From assembly GCF_026213295.1 (NCBI RefSeq), contig NC_079422.1:26132299-26196298 (forward strand): DNA of 64,000 bases. Direction: 5' to 3'. The notes below the pieces were generated by a model. That model had not been told where the DNA came from and made no database searches. It saw only the letters and a program-made list of their open reading frames with translations. Both the position numbers and the translations under genes were made by a program. The DNA comes from Gadus chalcogrammus (Eukaryota; Chordata; Actinopteri; Gadiformes; Gadidae). Below, piece after piece: positions 13,157 to 27,182 of the stretch (its first letter is position 1; the number at the start of each line of letters is the position of its first letter).

Positions 13157-13989
13157 GTGTGTGTAGCACAAAGAGATGGCGGCACAAGCCACAAAGCGCC
13201 TGCAAAAAGCCGGTTACCTTGGCAGCAGTGCTTTCAGAAGTCATTCATTACGACAAGAAAGGGCCCCAGTGGGAGGCGATCACAATGTGGTGGCACATTG
13301 CATCGCAAAATATATGGTCCCCATTCACACAGGAGAAAGCAGGGGTTCATTAAGACGCTGTCAAAGCTGGAGCACACATTTTTGTCATTTTAGTTTGCTG
13401 ACAATTCTGGTTTTAGTTTGAAAGGATCGAGATTAAACTTTTAGTCAAAATTGCCTAGCCGTATACCAACTGATATTTAATGCAGATAAGACAGTGTTGA
13501 CTTCTGGCATAGTTTCATGTGCATTATGGAGATATCTTTGTAGCTAAAGGCGTTCAACGTGAAACCATTGAATTTAATAAACTAAATTCCCAAAAGTCGA
13601 TGTCACTACGCAAAAAATAAATGCGAGAAATGTTGCAGTCACACCATGTGTTGCAGTGCCCATCTTCGGGTTCACATGGCAGCCTTTGGTCAGACTGGTG
13701 GGGACCTTCCAGGATGGATGAAATGTGTTTCCTTTTGCTTGGCCTCTCCTATCGACAGCACCAGGGGCCTGACAACTCTTTGCCATTCTGAATGATTTAG
13801 TGGATAATAACTGGGCAGGATAGTGGCACACACACACACAAACACACTCACATACAGCTTGGACGTAGACTCTAGACATAGCGTTATGGAGGGTAGATCT
13901 ACCCTCTCTGGAGCACGCCATTCTTTGCAGCGAGCAGCTGAATCAATCCATATTTGGCCCATTCAGGGCGGCCCTTGAATGGCCGCCTC

Positions 13990-14330
13990 ACACCAGTCTA
14001 TCGCCGAACCTCATCAATAATCAATACATAATGACCTTTAAAGGAAACACAAGTGTCAACCAGGGGCTCGGAGATACATAATATGAAGACGAACTAGCCA
14101 CTGACATCCAAGGCGAACGAAGAAAGAAATGCATTGGCTTTGTATCATTTGGAATTAAATTAAATAGACTGGTGGCGGGTCCTTTGCCAGCACCCCCCAA
14201 CCGCGGAGCATAGATGAACTGCATGCTAGTCTCCTCTGCATGAGCCGCACAGATGGGGATGGCGGCTGCTTGTACTTTGTTCCTCCTGCTCTTGCATGCC
14301 GGGAAATTGCAACTTCAGAGCTCTACACAG
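13990..14330. other. candidate conserved non-coding element
   Basis: Repeat-free block containing AATCAATACATAATGACC, TTAAATTAAATAG and ATGCAT words without coding potential. Flagged only for its enhancer-like composition. Confidence 0.2.
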
Positions 14331-14769
14331 CATCGAGGCGCTTATGTTTGATGTGAACTCAGTAACACCCTACAAGGGTTTTACCACAACATTACCTTTA
14401 GCACCCTCAGATATTAATAAGGACCATAACCCCTTTGCAAATTAAAGTAATGCTTCACAAGGTGTGTATCTTAATCTTAATCTTTTATCCAAAGTGACCT
14501 ACGACATACTATTTGAACGACATTAAGGAGCAGAGGATTAAGCATCTTGCTCAACTTAATTATAATATATTTACAGTATGTCCTTTATAGGAGTCTGCCA
14601 ATGTCAATTTCACTCCAAATTGTAGATTGAGCCAGTGTGGCAAATGAAGAACATAACAATATTCATTGCAAAATATTGATAGACAGAATACAGAGAATGT
14701 TATTGTGTACGTGGTGGTGAACTGTGATATTAGGGTATGATTAAGTAATTGAGGGATCCGAAAGGTAGT

Positions 14770-16072
14770 GTATTGATTAGAGGTCGACCGATATGGGTTT
14801 TTCTATAACCGATGCCGATACTTAGAGGTCAGGGTTAACCGATAGCCGATATGGGCTGCCGATTTTTTTGGGCCGATTTTTAGAGCCGATATCTAAAAGT
14901 TTTCCCATTAGTTTGCATGCTAAAGCGTCACACTAATAATAAGTAGATGCACACAATTTGTTTTAACATTTTTTAACATTTATTGAACTCTGACTTGAAC
15001 CTTGAGTCATACATACCAGTTTTGTTTGGGCGCAAGTGTTAACTGAAATATTCATTCAAAGAAAAATTAAATAAATATTTTATAAATAAAATAAATTAAC
15101 TTGGAAAATATAAAAATATGTTACATAAAAAATAAACAGTAGTACTGCAAACACACTAGCAAGGGCAATGCTAAACCCTTTGTGATTTCTCACATTCTTG
15201 ACTATTAACGTTATACTACTTTACTGTGGACGTAGGCTATATACAGACATTGGTCTGAACACGTCACTTCATCAGGCTAACGATCCATTTTTATTCGCAA
15301 ACACGTTGATAGAAACACACGCAGCTGCGCATGTTCTTGAGGTGAATTTTCTTTGATGTAAATAAGTTGGAAACTCAGCTATTGTCTGTGTCACCTAAAC
15401 CACGCTTCTGAACAAATGTCATACACCGTTCTGAGCTGCTCCATGGCTGCTCTGTGTCTCCAAGCACGGAGCTGTCTGTGAGAGGGGCGGAGTAGCATAA
15501 CGTAGCGCAACATAATGCCGCCTCCTCCACACCACGAACAGAGGGACATTTTTCGACTCCAATACAGGAAAACTTTAGCAGAACTCATAACATTTGGGCC
15601 AACATATTACTGTAAGCAAGCAAGCTGCTACTAGATTTCGAGTAAAGTCCTTCAAGCTAACAGCAAGGACAAGTTAACTGTGAGCCTGTGAACTCAATCA
15701 GCTGTAGCCTTAGGTTACAGCTCGCGACGGTTCAATGCTTTTCGTTTTTTTTTTGTTTTTTTTCTTTCACTAAGTGAAGCAACACTTCATAGTTTACTTG
15801 TAACATATATAACCTAGTAAATATGTTACCACCATACAACTTTGAAATAGCAGAATTTAAGCCTTACCTTATCTCCCAGGATTACAAGTTTTGGGTTGGG
15901 GTCCTTCACATGCGTTCTGCCTACCAATAACACGGGGCTGCCCGCGGACATGCCTGACTATAAATCGGCGCTACTAAACACAGATATCGGCCGATGCCGA
16001 TAGATAAAAAAATGACAAATATCGGCCCGATACATCGGCCGACCGATATATCGGTCGACCTCTAGTATTGAT
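14770..16072. mobile_element. non-autonomous hAT-type DNA transposon, 1.29 kb, with 8-bp TSD
   Basis: The element spans 14778-16064. It begins TAGAGGTCGACCGATATGGG and ends with the inverted counterpart ATATCGGTCGACCTCTA. The 8-bp sequence GTATTGAT is perfectly duplicated at 14770-14777 and 16065-16072, as expected for hAT transposition. Subterminal GCCGATA/TATCGGC words repeat near both ends, a typical arrangement for transposase binding. No long transposase frame lies inside, so mobility would need an enzyme in trans. A shorter relative lies at 36,222-36,485. Confidence 0.9.
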
Positions 16073-16079
16073 CTTTCAG

Positions 16080-18200
16080 AATTGATTTGCAATAGTGGAA
16101 CACTTACAGGATGGCCCCACAGGGTAATCAATCATCCCATTTCTTAGAAAAAATAAGCTGACCAGGTAGAAGGGATTGTCTTAGCTCCGTGTTTCGTTAA
16201 ACAACTCATGTACCTCGAAGAGAACAACGTGTTTAAATCCTTCTTTGTTGCGCTGATTTTATGTTCTACGTAGCTGTGAGAGCAGACTCGAATAAGACCA
16301 TGAATTATAACAGTGTATACATTGTACTAATTTATATAGTTAACTGTGCTATCTCATCTATGCCAAAGGTACAACACATGTATTACAGCCAAGTTATTTC
16401 ATTGTTTTGGTGTCTCTTGTTTGGCGTATGCGTGGACCTGTGCGTATGTACTGGGTAGCCAAAGGCCGGGTGTGTGAGCAGTGCCTTGTGTGGTTTGTAA
16501 TCTGTGTATCTCTTATGCTTATTGAGTCTGGTGGAAGCCAAGAGGCACACTGGTGGACAATAAATCCATATTTTACAGAGGGAACCAAACAAATGGATGA
16601 CTAAAGACGCCTGAATCCATGGCATTGCTTTGGTCTCCTTTCACTCTGCGTCAGGCACAAGTGTCAGGGGGAATGAGAGAGATGGCGTGTGAACCATTGG
16701 ACTATGGAGAGTTTGGGGGAAATGATTCAGCAGAAGTTGGAACGCAAAGGCGTGCCCATAAAAGGAGGAAATGTATTTGGTCTACAGAACAGCACCATGC
16801 TAAAGGGGGAACTGTCAAAATCAACAGTTTTATAATAGAATAGAGCACAGGTACAGAAACCTGTATAAATAAATTGGTGGTTTGCAACATCAACCCGGTT
16901 TCTACAAAATTGGACCATTGATTTTTTCCAGATTAGAACAATGGAGAATGCAAATACAGGAACAATGTTGTCAATAGTCCAACTTCTCCATGATGCTTTT
17001 GCGAGTGAATGATGCAGATAGCCATATTCGCACAACCGGCGTTTGAGCCATTACTTTTAGACAGCTGAGCGTTACAGAGAAAAAGGAAAAGAGGCTTTCT
17101 TGAATCCGCATCAGATTGGTCACAAGGTTGAAGGACAGCAAAGTGGACGCCAAGCAGAAGCATTCTGGGTTTAGGCCAAACCTGTAGGCCTGAGAAAGAT
17201 GCCACCGCCCTGCTCGTAAATCACCTGTAAAGCATCTGAATTTGCTACAAGTCCCTTTGAAGATAAAAAACGATTTCTAAATGACTAATAAATCCGAGGA
17301 CTGAACAGTCCATCAGATTACCAAGTAGACATCAGCCCAGATGGAACATCGATACGATAGACCTTCAGCCCCGGGGGCTTGGCCTTGGTTGTCTGACGGA
17401 CAGGGAGAACTGTAGTCCTCTAATCCTTAGCAGGAGCCTCTTGGGAGATAGATATGGCCCCACCTATACTGATTGCGTGACCCTAGTTTTGGTTGTAACC
17501 TTGGGGAGATAATCTCACTCCTAAAATAAGAACCTTTTTCTGACTGACAAGTCAATTCAATTGTATTTGTATTAACCTAATCCAAGTAAGGTCTTCATAG
17601 ACCACATTATACAACACCCTTTAACCATTAACCCGCTGAAGAGCATAACAAGCAAACGAAGTAAAGTAAAACAGTCAAATTAAGTTGTCAGAAAATAGAT
17701 CATTAGTCATGTCCATGTGGTGGCTTGTGATTTCGCTGGTGCTATGATGACGATGACGTCGAAAGTAACAGGGAGATTTTTGACAAATGATCCCAAACCA
17801 CAGTCAGCCATAGGAGCCTTTTTACCGATTCCTTTGGGAGCTGGAGCATGGGGTTCACCACACACTCACAGACACTCAGCTCAAGACCCGAGACCCCTCG
17901 AGATGGGAGGCTGGAGCTCGGTTAATGTTGTCCCTTGGTGTCTTGCCCTTGGAGGCGCACTTCGTGCTCAAGGACCCGCTGATTGAATGCTGCTCGATTC
18001 GACTCGAGGCTTCAGTCTTCTCCACACGCTGGGACGGCGCTGGAGCTTTTGTTCAGATCGCCCCCTCCTGCTTCAATTAGGAGAAGGGAAAAAGGGGCCC
18101 ACAACCGCTGTTGTGGCATTCAAGTAGACGGGACTAGAGTTGATGAACTGTAAGCCCTGCAGGACCTGTAGGCTAAATACTGATGGTTGGTGGTGGTGGT
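16080..18200. other. gene-free stretch
   Basis: Non-coding DNA without obvious repeats. Overlapping short open frames on both strands (for example 16619-16843 and 16727-17035) shadow one another and match no family I recognise. Confidence 0.4.
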
Positions 18201-18210
18201 GTTGGTCCAC

Positions 18211-18238
18211 CCGGTATCACGCTTTGGCGTGATACCAG
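18211..18238. other. perfect 10-bp stem hairpin
   Basis: GGTATCACGC (18213-18222), loop TTTG, then GCGTGATACC (18227-18236). The stem can extend past one mismatch by two further G-C pairs. It lies beside a TGG triplet repeat. No gene context explains it. Confidence 0.7.
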
Positions 18239-18954
18239 GTTGTGTTGGTGGGGGCGCTGGACCTCGTTAATCAACAGCGGGGGACGTAGCCGAAGGACAC
18301 CACTGGATCGAAATGAGCTGTCGAGATGAGCTGAGAGACTCAGAGAAAAGAGACGTGCAGCCTTTTGGGAGCAGCCAAGAACAACAGGAAGGCTGGATGG
18401 ACTAGTGGCATTGATTATAGAGGTCGGACTTTCTGGGGTCAAAATTCCCTGTCCACACTATAGAGGCCACCGGTTGGGCGTTGAGTGTTGAAGGTAAATT
18501 CGTAATATAAATTAAATGACTTGCGTATCATCAAGGTTGGTATTGCTAACAGTGTCGTTGCCCCAAGTCCTCCTCCGTACCTGTGTCTCAGATAGAGAAC
18601 ATCTATGTCCTCTGGCAGGACTCTGGCTGCAAGTCTACATTTAATGGACATACCGAGACTGAAAGATGCACTAAATAGAATATCTCGTCAAACGTTATGA
18701 CTTGATATGGATGAACAATCATATTGCTATATTCCTTCATACCTCCTTTCTCTATAAAATAGGGATATGTCCTGTGACTCATGGCCATGCTCTTATTAAA
18801 CATCTACTTCAATGCTTTAACAGCCCTCTAAAATAGCAAGAGACCAAGCAGGAAGGTGTTAAATATATAATACTTTATATCCATTATATATATAACTCTT
18901 TATATATGAGGGGAGAGAGATTGTCACAGAGGAGACAGTGCGGTAGATAGTCTT

Positions 18955-19350
18955 AAGTGTTGGTTCGTTTAGGAGCCCTTTAGGGAGTTCACACAATTTA
19001 AACTCATGTTGGTAATGAAATCCGTCCAGTGAGAAACTGGCTGATTGATATTCACTGTGCAATTTGTTTGAGAAAATAAAAAGAAGTAATTAAATAGCAG
19101 GTAGAGATAAAGAGAAAGAAAAGTCACAAAGCAGGAAACAATAATAAACAGATGGAGCCTGAAGGGAATCGAAGGATAAAGCCCGAGAGAAGGCCTTATA
19201 CAGCTTGAGTAAGATCATCTTTATTTACAATTTCAACCAACGGTTCATATCCAGCCACTCGGGGCAATCAGCCGGTTTCACACTGGACGGATTTCATTAC
19301 CAACTTCAGTTTAAATTGTCCGAACTCCCTTTCTACCTTACTGAACCAGC
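18955..19350. repeat. inverted repeat pair, arms about 85 bp
   Basis: The segment at about 18,966-19,052, read on the minus strand, closely matches 19,257-19,345 on the plus strand. They share ACTGGACGGATTTCATTACC and AGTTTAAATTGT and differ at scattered sites. About 200 bp separates the arms. Both arms stay open in the same frame (LDGFHYQ shared), but no family is recognised. A foldback transposon is the simplest explanation. Confidence 0.6.
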
Positions 19351-20704
19351 CTCCATAGAAAATGGTTTGAATGAAGGAAGTTTCTAATGGCCATTGGAAT
19401 AACAACTGAGGAGTTGGAGATTGTCATTGTCTGTCTTTTTATTCTTTTACTCCGACAACCATCAAAGTTGCATTGATACAAATGCAGGAACCTTGGGTTT
19501 GGAGCACAGAGATTGATTGGTTCGGAACAGCACATTTTGTTTGTGCACAAATCAAGAAAGGCAAGGAAAAAATAAACCAAGCGGGGGAATTGTTATGGAG
19601 AAACATTCATTGAGAAACCAGTAAATATATAACAGCAGAAAAAAATATTTTAAACACAGAAAAACCTCACTCTTCAAAAACGATGTTCATCGATCTGGAA
19701 TGTCCACAAGGGAAATAGGTCTCTCGCAAATAAGTCCTTTGTGTGTTGTTTTGAATGTTTTGAAAATAACAAACAAAGTATGAAAACTTGTTGTTTAACG
19801 AAAAAAGTTGATTTTGAAGTCACAGTATTGTAGGCCTACTGTATATCCTTCACATCATATGTATACTGCTGAAGTAGGCCTACACTAGTGCGATTTTTGC
19901 ATGGCTCTTATTAAGAAATAAATTATCTTAAATATATATATATATATATAGTCATGTTCGAAATTGGATTCATATTAATCATAGCTGTATAATGAATTTG
20001 GTCCGGACCGTGCAGACTCAATGAGTAACGGTCGCTGGTAGTAGGCTACGAGCCCCAGCACAAAGAGATCAGGTATGGATGCCTTGGAACTGGCTATGAA
20101 CCACTTTCTTTACGTCTGCCTCCAGGCTAAATCCCATCCGTGAAAGGTTGAAGAAGCAGGAAGCCTTTCCACTAAGCTTTAGAAGTCTGGGGTTCCTGTG
20201 GTATTTAAACCGGTTGACATTGTAAAGAAGGGAAAAATAATCACTTGGAAAGGGTGATGTGGACAATCATACACACTATTCTATATTGGGGGATTGATGC
20301 TGAATCACGTATGAGTCAAGCCTGATATACAATTCTGATGAGACATTGATTGGCAGCTGTTGAATTAACCATGGCATGAAAAAGCGTTGCGATGCGACTG
20401 TCCTCCTATAACACCCAGAATATCGGCTGATTGGTAGAGGCTTCTTGCGTTACATCTGGAGCAGGTCAAGCCCTCATAGAGACTCTCAAACACACTCCCT
20501 AATCATCTCCTTTCCTTGCATGCTGTTTTTTTTCCCATTAGTTTTTCGTTGTGTTCTATCAACGGAAGGCCTTCCTGATTGGTCCGTGGTGGTTATGCGT
20601 GGTCGATGTCTTCTTCCACAAAGCCGGCTCGAGCTCCCCTCTCCGGAGTTATAGTTAATCCACAGGTTCATCCCTGGGCTCCTTCTGGACATCGAAAGCA
20701 AGGG

Positions 20705-20937
20705 GGGGCGTGCGAGAGCCGCGTACGAGAGGGGCGTGCGAGAGCCGGGTACGAGAGGGGCGTGCGAGAGAGGCGTGCGAGAGGGGCGTGCGAGAGCGAC
20801 GTGCGAGAGGGCGTGCGAGAGGGGCGTGCGAGAGGGGCGTGCGAGAGCGACGTGCGAGAGGGGCGTGCGAGAGGGGCGTGCGAGAGCGACGTGCGAGAGA
20901 GGTGTGCGAGAGAAGTGTGCGAGAGGGGCGTGCGAGC
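20705..20937. repeat. CpG-rich minisatellite, about 15-bp unit
   Basis: Units such as GAGAGGGGCGTGCGAGAG and variants (GAGAGCGACGTGC) repeat about 15 times. The open frames over it on both strands are artefacts of the periodic sequence. The CpG density is high for its surroundings. Confidence 0.9.
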
Positions 20938-21733
20938 ATGCATGCGCACAGCGTGGAAGGGAAGTGAGGAGGTGAATATTTGAACGCACCCCGTCGATGG
21001 TTGCGTTCTCCCGCTCAGACTCAAAATCAATAGGGAGGATGATTGACACAAATTACACCCCGCTCGCAGAAACGCAGGTAGAACCAGAGATCTCCTTTAG
21101 CACGGCACATCGTCTCACAAAATGCTCCAATTAAGGCATAACGACCTGCCATATACAGATCCAAGTTGTGACACGTGCTACCTGTGTGTTATCTGCGGAG
21201 AGCTGTCAGCTGTCCTGTGTTACTGGACTGCAGAGCCCGTGGTCATGATATTTATCTTAATAGAGATTCCTCAGTGCATGGTGAACCATCTTTCTAGCTC
21301 CTCCTCCCACTGACTCTTTGAACAGAACATTTAGGATGAATATATTGAGAGTTTCTGTCGTCCAATGGGATTAGGATGAAGAAAAGATGGTACTTTATGA
21401 TCCCAAATTGGAAAGAGACCCAGAGAGAGCTCTAACCTGAGTCTTCGCCTCCAGCATTGCTTCCAGGCAACATTGCATTCAAGTCCTGAGCTAAAGAAAC
21501 CAATTAACGGTATGGGGAGGAGCTACCAACCGTCACACAGAATATGTGGTAACTGTGGATGTTTGACATTGATGTCAGCTCAGTAACAGCATTTGGGGTT
21601 CAACCACAGTATAGCATTTATCAAGAGGTAATACATTAATAAATCAACACTTTGGACTGTAAAATGAATTCTGAAGTGACGGGGGAAATGCTGGCATGAA
21701 TACCCTTCCCCACTTACCACTGCGAGAGGTGAG

Positions 21734-21842
<109 letters not shown>

Positions 21843-21849
21843 TCATGAT

Positions 21850-24800
21850 CAAGATATCATCAATTAAATATGACTTATGCCAAGAATAATAGAGAGTGTC
21901 ACGCTATAAGTAGAGGTAGGCCTATATCATGTCCGAGATCAGAACATTACATTCCCCCACACCTTCAAAGGCTATTGAGACACTGCACTCTCTTTCTCTG
22001 TCATCTAATTAGATTCTAGCTTCACCTCAGCCTGCTGGAACAACAACATATTGTGCAATCTGTCGCCACTCAATTCCCAAATCCCATGTGAATACCCTCA
22101 CATCAGACATTGGCCTCCACCATTGGCACCCTGTGATCCTCAAGCCATCCAATAGGATCCAACATAAAGCCTTTTATCTTTCCACAGTGACCGGCTCGTT
22201 TTAAGCGTCGCTCCACAATCTGATCCTCCCGTTTTCTCCCCTGACCTGCAGATCAACCTGCTTCATGGGACGCAGGCTACACCACACAGGGGGAAAGGCA
22301 GGTGAAAGAAGCATTTGATCATGGCATTCAGCAGGTTGATCCGTCATGTTTGGGATCAACTGACCGTATGAGTCGATATCAGACATACTTGATGTAAGCA
22401 ATGTGAAAATCTTTTCACACGTTCTCATGGTGTTTGAAGAAGAAAGTAAATGCACTCTTTTACCTCATTCCATGCTATTGATAAACAGGATTATGTTCAA
22501 TGGAGTGGTTCATATTTTGATCCTGATTATGTCATATTGGATGTAAATGTTTTATTGGCCTCATAAAATGGCCCAATGGCAAAGAAGAAGGCCCCAACAG
22601 CGAAAGACCAGTAGACACAGTAGACAGCCTGAGCAAAAGCGGGAAATGCAGCAAAAAAAGTAAGGTGTTTTTTGTGTTCATAAATTTGCTCTTTAAACTT
22701 TTTTTTATCTCAATTATATTTAATTTCAAAAATAAAAATGGTCTCCTAAACCCTATAAAGATTATATTTGCTTTCAAAAAAAATATTTTGATTATAATGC
22801 TAAATTAACAGTCCCAAAAGCACAGGTTGCGCACATTTCGTCTAATTTTTGTGGCGCAAAAAGAATGATTGAATTGTATTATTCTATGTGAGCACATTAT
22901 CAGCAGGCTGTTTCTAATTATTATTAATATATAAGTTTGTCCCAACATGGCTGTGTGCTCTGCGCTTCAGAGTTAAGGGAATGGGATTTTGGACCAGCAC
23001 TTCCTTTACGTAAAGCATGCCAATTATAAAGTGCCTTGATCAGTTCAGCTAGGTCCTGGACAGCACATCTGCACCTGGTCACTTTACATTTTACGCTAAA
23101 TTGAGCTGACACAAATGGTGAAAGATCAATCGCGATGTAACGCTCGTACTGCATTGCTGATGAAGACGAATGTCGTCTGCATGTCACCCCACAGGTCTCA
23201 TCCTCGAGTGCCCAATCACGAGGCCATCGCCATTTGTTCTGTTGGTCAAGTGATGACGGAGCCTCTTGTGTTGACCCAGGACACGATCAATATGGAGAGG
23301 CCGGTGAACCATGAAGGCTGTTTGATTGGACTGACAGCGTTAACATCACAGACAGGCTGACGCGATACACTGTTGTCTCTCTAATGAGGTTCTATACAGA
23401 GACGACATGTGGGAGGCCAGCTCCGGAGTCTCAGAGGGCTTTGAATGCCACAAGCTTGGTAAAAAGTTTCTTTATTTCAAACTCACCCAGACGATTCCGA
23501 AGTGCCAGATGACCTGCACGCTGTGATCCACAAGCTCTGGTTATTTATTGATCCATTGATTTAGTATAAATGCTGGCAGTGGACACAGCGGAGGGAATCT
23601 TCACCTCTTAGTCACAGACGGACCTGTTAATCATTCATACTTCCAACAGTTCCAACTCGTCCAACCCTCTTGTTCCTGCCAGAACAATCCGCCCTGGCAG
23701 CCAGGTACTTCAATAACCACGCATAACCACAGTAGCCTCTCTCCCGGTAACACTGGCACTTTCCTCGTCATAACCAGCACCCCTGCCTTCATAACCAGCA
23801 CTGCCATCACTCAGGGGAGAGAAAGGGGAAAGCTAGATGAAGGGGTGATAAGGAGGGGGGATATAGGGCCAAATCGTACTACTACACCTGTCTCAGGAGA
23901 TATAGCTCATTGGGTTACTGACCGGGATATACTGAGTTACACAAGGTTTGGTTCTCAAACAGGTGAACGCCTTGAGGCGGTACAGTGATGTTCTTTATTT
24001 CATTTAAAAAGTGACATAAGCACTTTAGCATACTTGAGCTTCGCCACAACGTACCGCCTTGAGTAGGCGTAGCAGTATCCTGCGGCCTCCGAGAGCCTCA
24101 AAGAAACCCCAAAATAACTTTCAGGTAATAACCCACTTCACAAACACAGGGGACCTTTTTTCCTCTGAAATGGGAAATGGTGGCAGTTGATAAAAGTAGG
24201 GATGCGGTCGATGGCAGCAGCTGCCCTGAGGATGTCAATACCATCTGGAGGCTGAGGTAAGATGGACTCAGAGCACCCTCAAAGGTCTTCAGTTGCACAT
24301 ACAAAGGATCGGCTCCACCGCATCCTTTGCTTGTCCATCTTTCTTTTTACTGGCCTTAATACCTTTAAGGGAAGGACAGTGATGAGAGACAGGTGATTGG
24401 TTTTAAAGAGAAAGGGAATGACATGTAGCAATGGAATGCAGTACTAAAAACAATGCCTGGAGTTGAATGGTCTCAAAGGATTCTAGGAGGTTTCAAGTAG
24501 GGATGGGCATTAGAATTTGACTAGTAGAAAAAACTAAATACGAGCAAACGTAGACAGAACAGAGAAGAAGTCAACCGTTGTCTATTTTGATTGGTGCTGG
24601 GGGGTCAATGTTACGATTTTTAAGGTTAATATACTCCGTGGCTATACCGTATGCAACTTTGGTCTAGGCTACTGGTTCATTTTATAATTCTGGTGGCAAA
24701 ACGTAGGGAGGCCTGATAATATTTTAATCAAATCGAAAACAACAAGGTTGAGTCTAAGCTATGCTGCATGAATCTTAGCAACCGTGCACCACGCTATGAG

Positions 24801-25390
24801 TGCAAGGCATGGCCACGTACAACTGAGGCACAGGGACATTTCACAGGTCAAGACAACAACAAGGTAAGCGTAATTTGCACAAGCCAGAACAATGTAATCA
24901 ATCAACGACCCTAACCCTAACTCCAAATTTGGCTTGATTAATTATATATAACTAAAATGACCGAGCCAATATGGCCGCTAGTTGAACGCGGTCTACTTTA
25001 AGTCTTCATCGAGCAATTGAGATGCACACTGCCCCTCGAATGTACATCTGCCCCTCCAATCTTTCAGACACTTTAGGTATCTCTGTGTGATTTGGCTGCC
25101 AGTGCCACATGCCACAAATAGGTCAAGAAAGGAAGTCGATGTGCGGAGTGTTGGCATCTGGCAGATTGGGTGCACCATCAGTATTCATGGGATACCTGGC
25201 CGGGAGACGCAGCTGGAGGTGAGGGCCACACCGGGGCCGTTACGCCGTCCTCAAATCAAACTCCAAACTTTCCACTGATGGACTGCGATGAGTTCAATAT
25301 GCTTAATGCATCAGATATTGGTCCTTACATTTTTTATGGATTAGAGGATCTTTCAAGGTTGGACATCGATTAAGAATTAATGCTGTAGAA
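21850..25390. other. gene-free stretch
   Basis: Non-coding DNA. A 16-20 bp imperfect inverted repeat with ACGCC and GGCGGTAC cores lies near 23,965 and 24,050. CCCTAACCCTAAC occurs near 24,910. The 24,993-25,178 minus frame is complex in composition but unrecognised. Confidence 0.4.
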
Positions 25391-25398
25391 ATGTCTTG

Positions 25399-25399
<1 letters not shown>

Positions 25400-25481
<82 letters not shown>
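25400..25481. repeat. (GT)41 microsatellite
   Basis: About 82 uninterrupted bases of alternating G and T. Confidence 0.98.
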
Positions 25482-25482
<1 letters not shown>

Positions 25483-25499
25483 TGTTTCTGCAACCATCT

Positions 25500-27180
25500 C
25501 GATATTCTATGAGAACCCATCAGATGATGGAAGAGATGGAAGAGGAATTTAATTCCTGAATACTCACAAGTAGGGAAATACATAATCATGTACAATATTC
25601 AATCACCTTCCTGCTCCATACACTAAAATACATCCTAGGATTCAACCCTTGAATCCTCAAACACACTCTAAAATGTAAACTATTATTTGCCAGGTATTAG
25701 TAGTGCAGTGCCAGATGTGAAAGATTACTAAAGCATACACTGTCCTGCTGCCGTTGCCTGCTGTTGAGACTATCAAACGCCTGGAAGTCAACATACTGAA
25801 CACCTTCAGTAAACAGGGACAGTTACATGTGCTGCTTCTCCAAACAGACTAATTGAATTGAAAATGATGGTCACAGACACCACCAGATGCTGAGATTGTT
25901 AAAGCAATTGGCTGTGGGAATTGTGCTAATCCCAGTTGAACAAAGCGAGACAAACAGAATCCCGCTAAGTTACTATATTCATCTTTAATGCATAACAATG
26001 AACACTGGCAATTAGCAACAACCAATCAGGAACCGCATTGGGTGACATGTGACCATTGCTCTTCTTTTCCAAGGACCCCTGGGAAAAGGAGCAGGGCTGC
26101 CTCTAGAGATGCCTGCTAGGGTACAATATAGTATGTGAGAATAGCATGTCTGAAATCATAAAGAAAAGTACACGAAAAGTATCCAGATGGCGTACTATTA
26201 TGGGGCCTATCTGTAGCATGTGTCGTTTGGATTACCCACAATAAGGTTTAATTTGTAGCCCATTTGAACTGATAAAAGGCAGACCTATCGTTGAGGAATA
26301 GAGCACACCCTTGAAACGATATTGACCAATCAGGATCCGGTATTTAACTATTTTGTTGCATAAGTAAGGATAACTACTACCTGGTTGAAATGTAGCGTGT
26401 CGTTATCTATTGCCTTTGTTAGTTTGTAAAATGGTGACCAAAAAGTGTACTTCTGGCTTTTACACTAATAGTACACCCGCAAAACAGTACACATTAAGCA
26501 TCTTCAACCCGGGTACAGCAGTCGTCCATTAGACCAAGGAGTATAAACAAAACCACAAACAATATTTGATTCAGTGGCAGTCTAATGATGTACCGGGAAA
26601 ACTACATTGAATGACTTTGCCATGACTATATTGGGTCATGCCCTTTACTACCCTGGTTCCAACCAGTAATGTAATTTCACTAAAAGCACCGCACTGATAC
26701 ACTGTATGAGGATCTAGTCCAAGCTTGGACCCTGGCCAGACCTGGCCACTACCCTGATGACAATATGTATTGGGTCTCCGTCTTTATCGTGAAGCGATTC
26801 CCACAGCCAAGAGTCGTTTCTCCAATTAACCTTAACAGTCAGGGACGTTTGAGTAACTAAGTGCTGAGTTGAGTGGGCTCTGTGGTCGGTGAGTCTCCAG
26901 CTTTTGGTTTCCTGAAAGGGTGAGGATACAAATGCTCAGAGGAACGGATAAGTGTTGTGCTCGCAATGACAGATGACACAAATTTAAGCAATAAACAAAT
27001 GGCCATCGTCAAAACTAACAGCACACAGATACAAGATAAGAAATGAGGAAATCTGGAGGCATTTCATTATGTCACTGTCATTTTCCATCAATAAGCTACA
27101 GCAGAAAATCAATACTGCACTTCTGGCTGATTCAAATGAGCAGGTGCATTCGCTGTAGAGATAAATGTTCTCTCTACTCC
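25500..27180. other. gene-free stretch
   Basis: AT-rich non-coding DNA with no exon or recognised element. Confidence 0.4.
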
Positions 27181-27182
27181 TA

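Noticed and set aside
20486..21049. Arg/Ser/Ala/Pro-rich frames on both strands
   Set aside because: Translations of the CpG-rich 15-bp minisatellite.
22201..22455. Exon-like AG...GT segment near 22,250-22,300
   Set aside because: A single short segment with consensus ends but no neighbouring exons and no recognisable peptide.
24993..25278. Complex-looking frames on both strands near 25.1 kb
   Set aside because: Opposite-strand overlap, no recognised family and no splice sites. It may be a conserved non-coding block or an old transposon; not supported as a gene.
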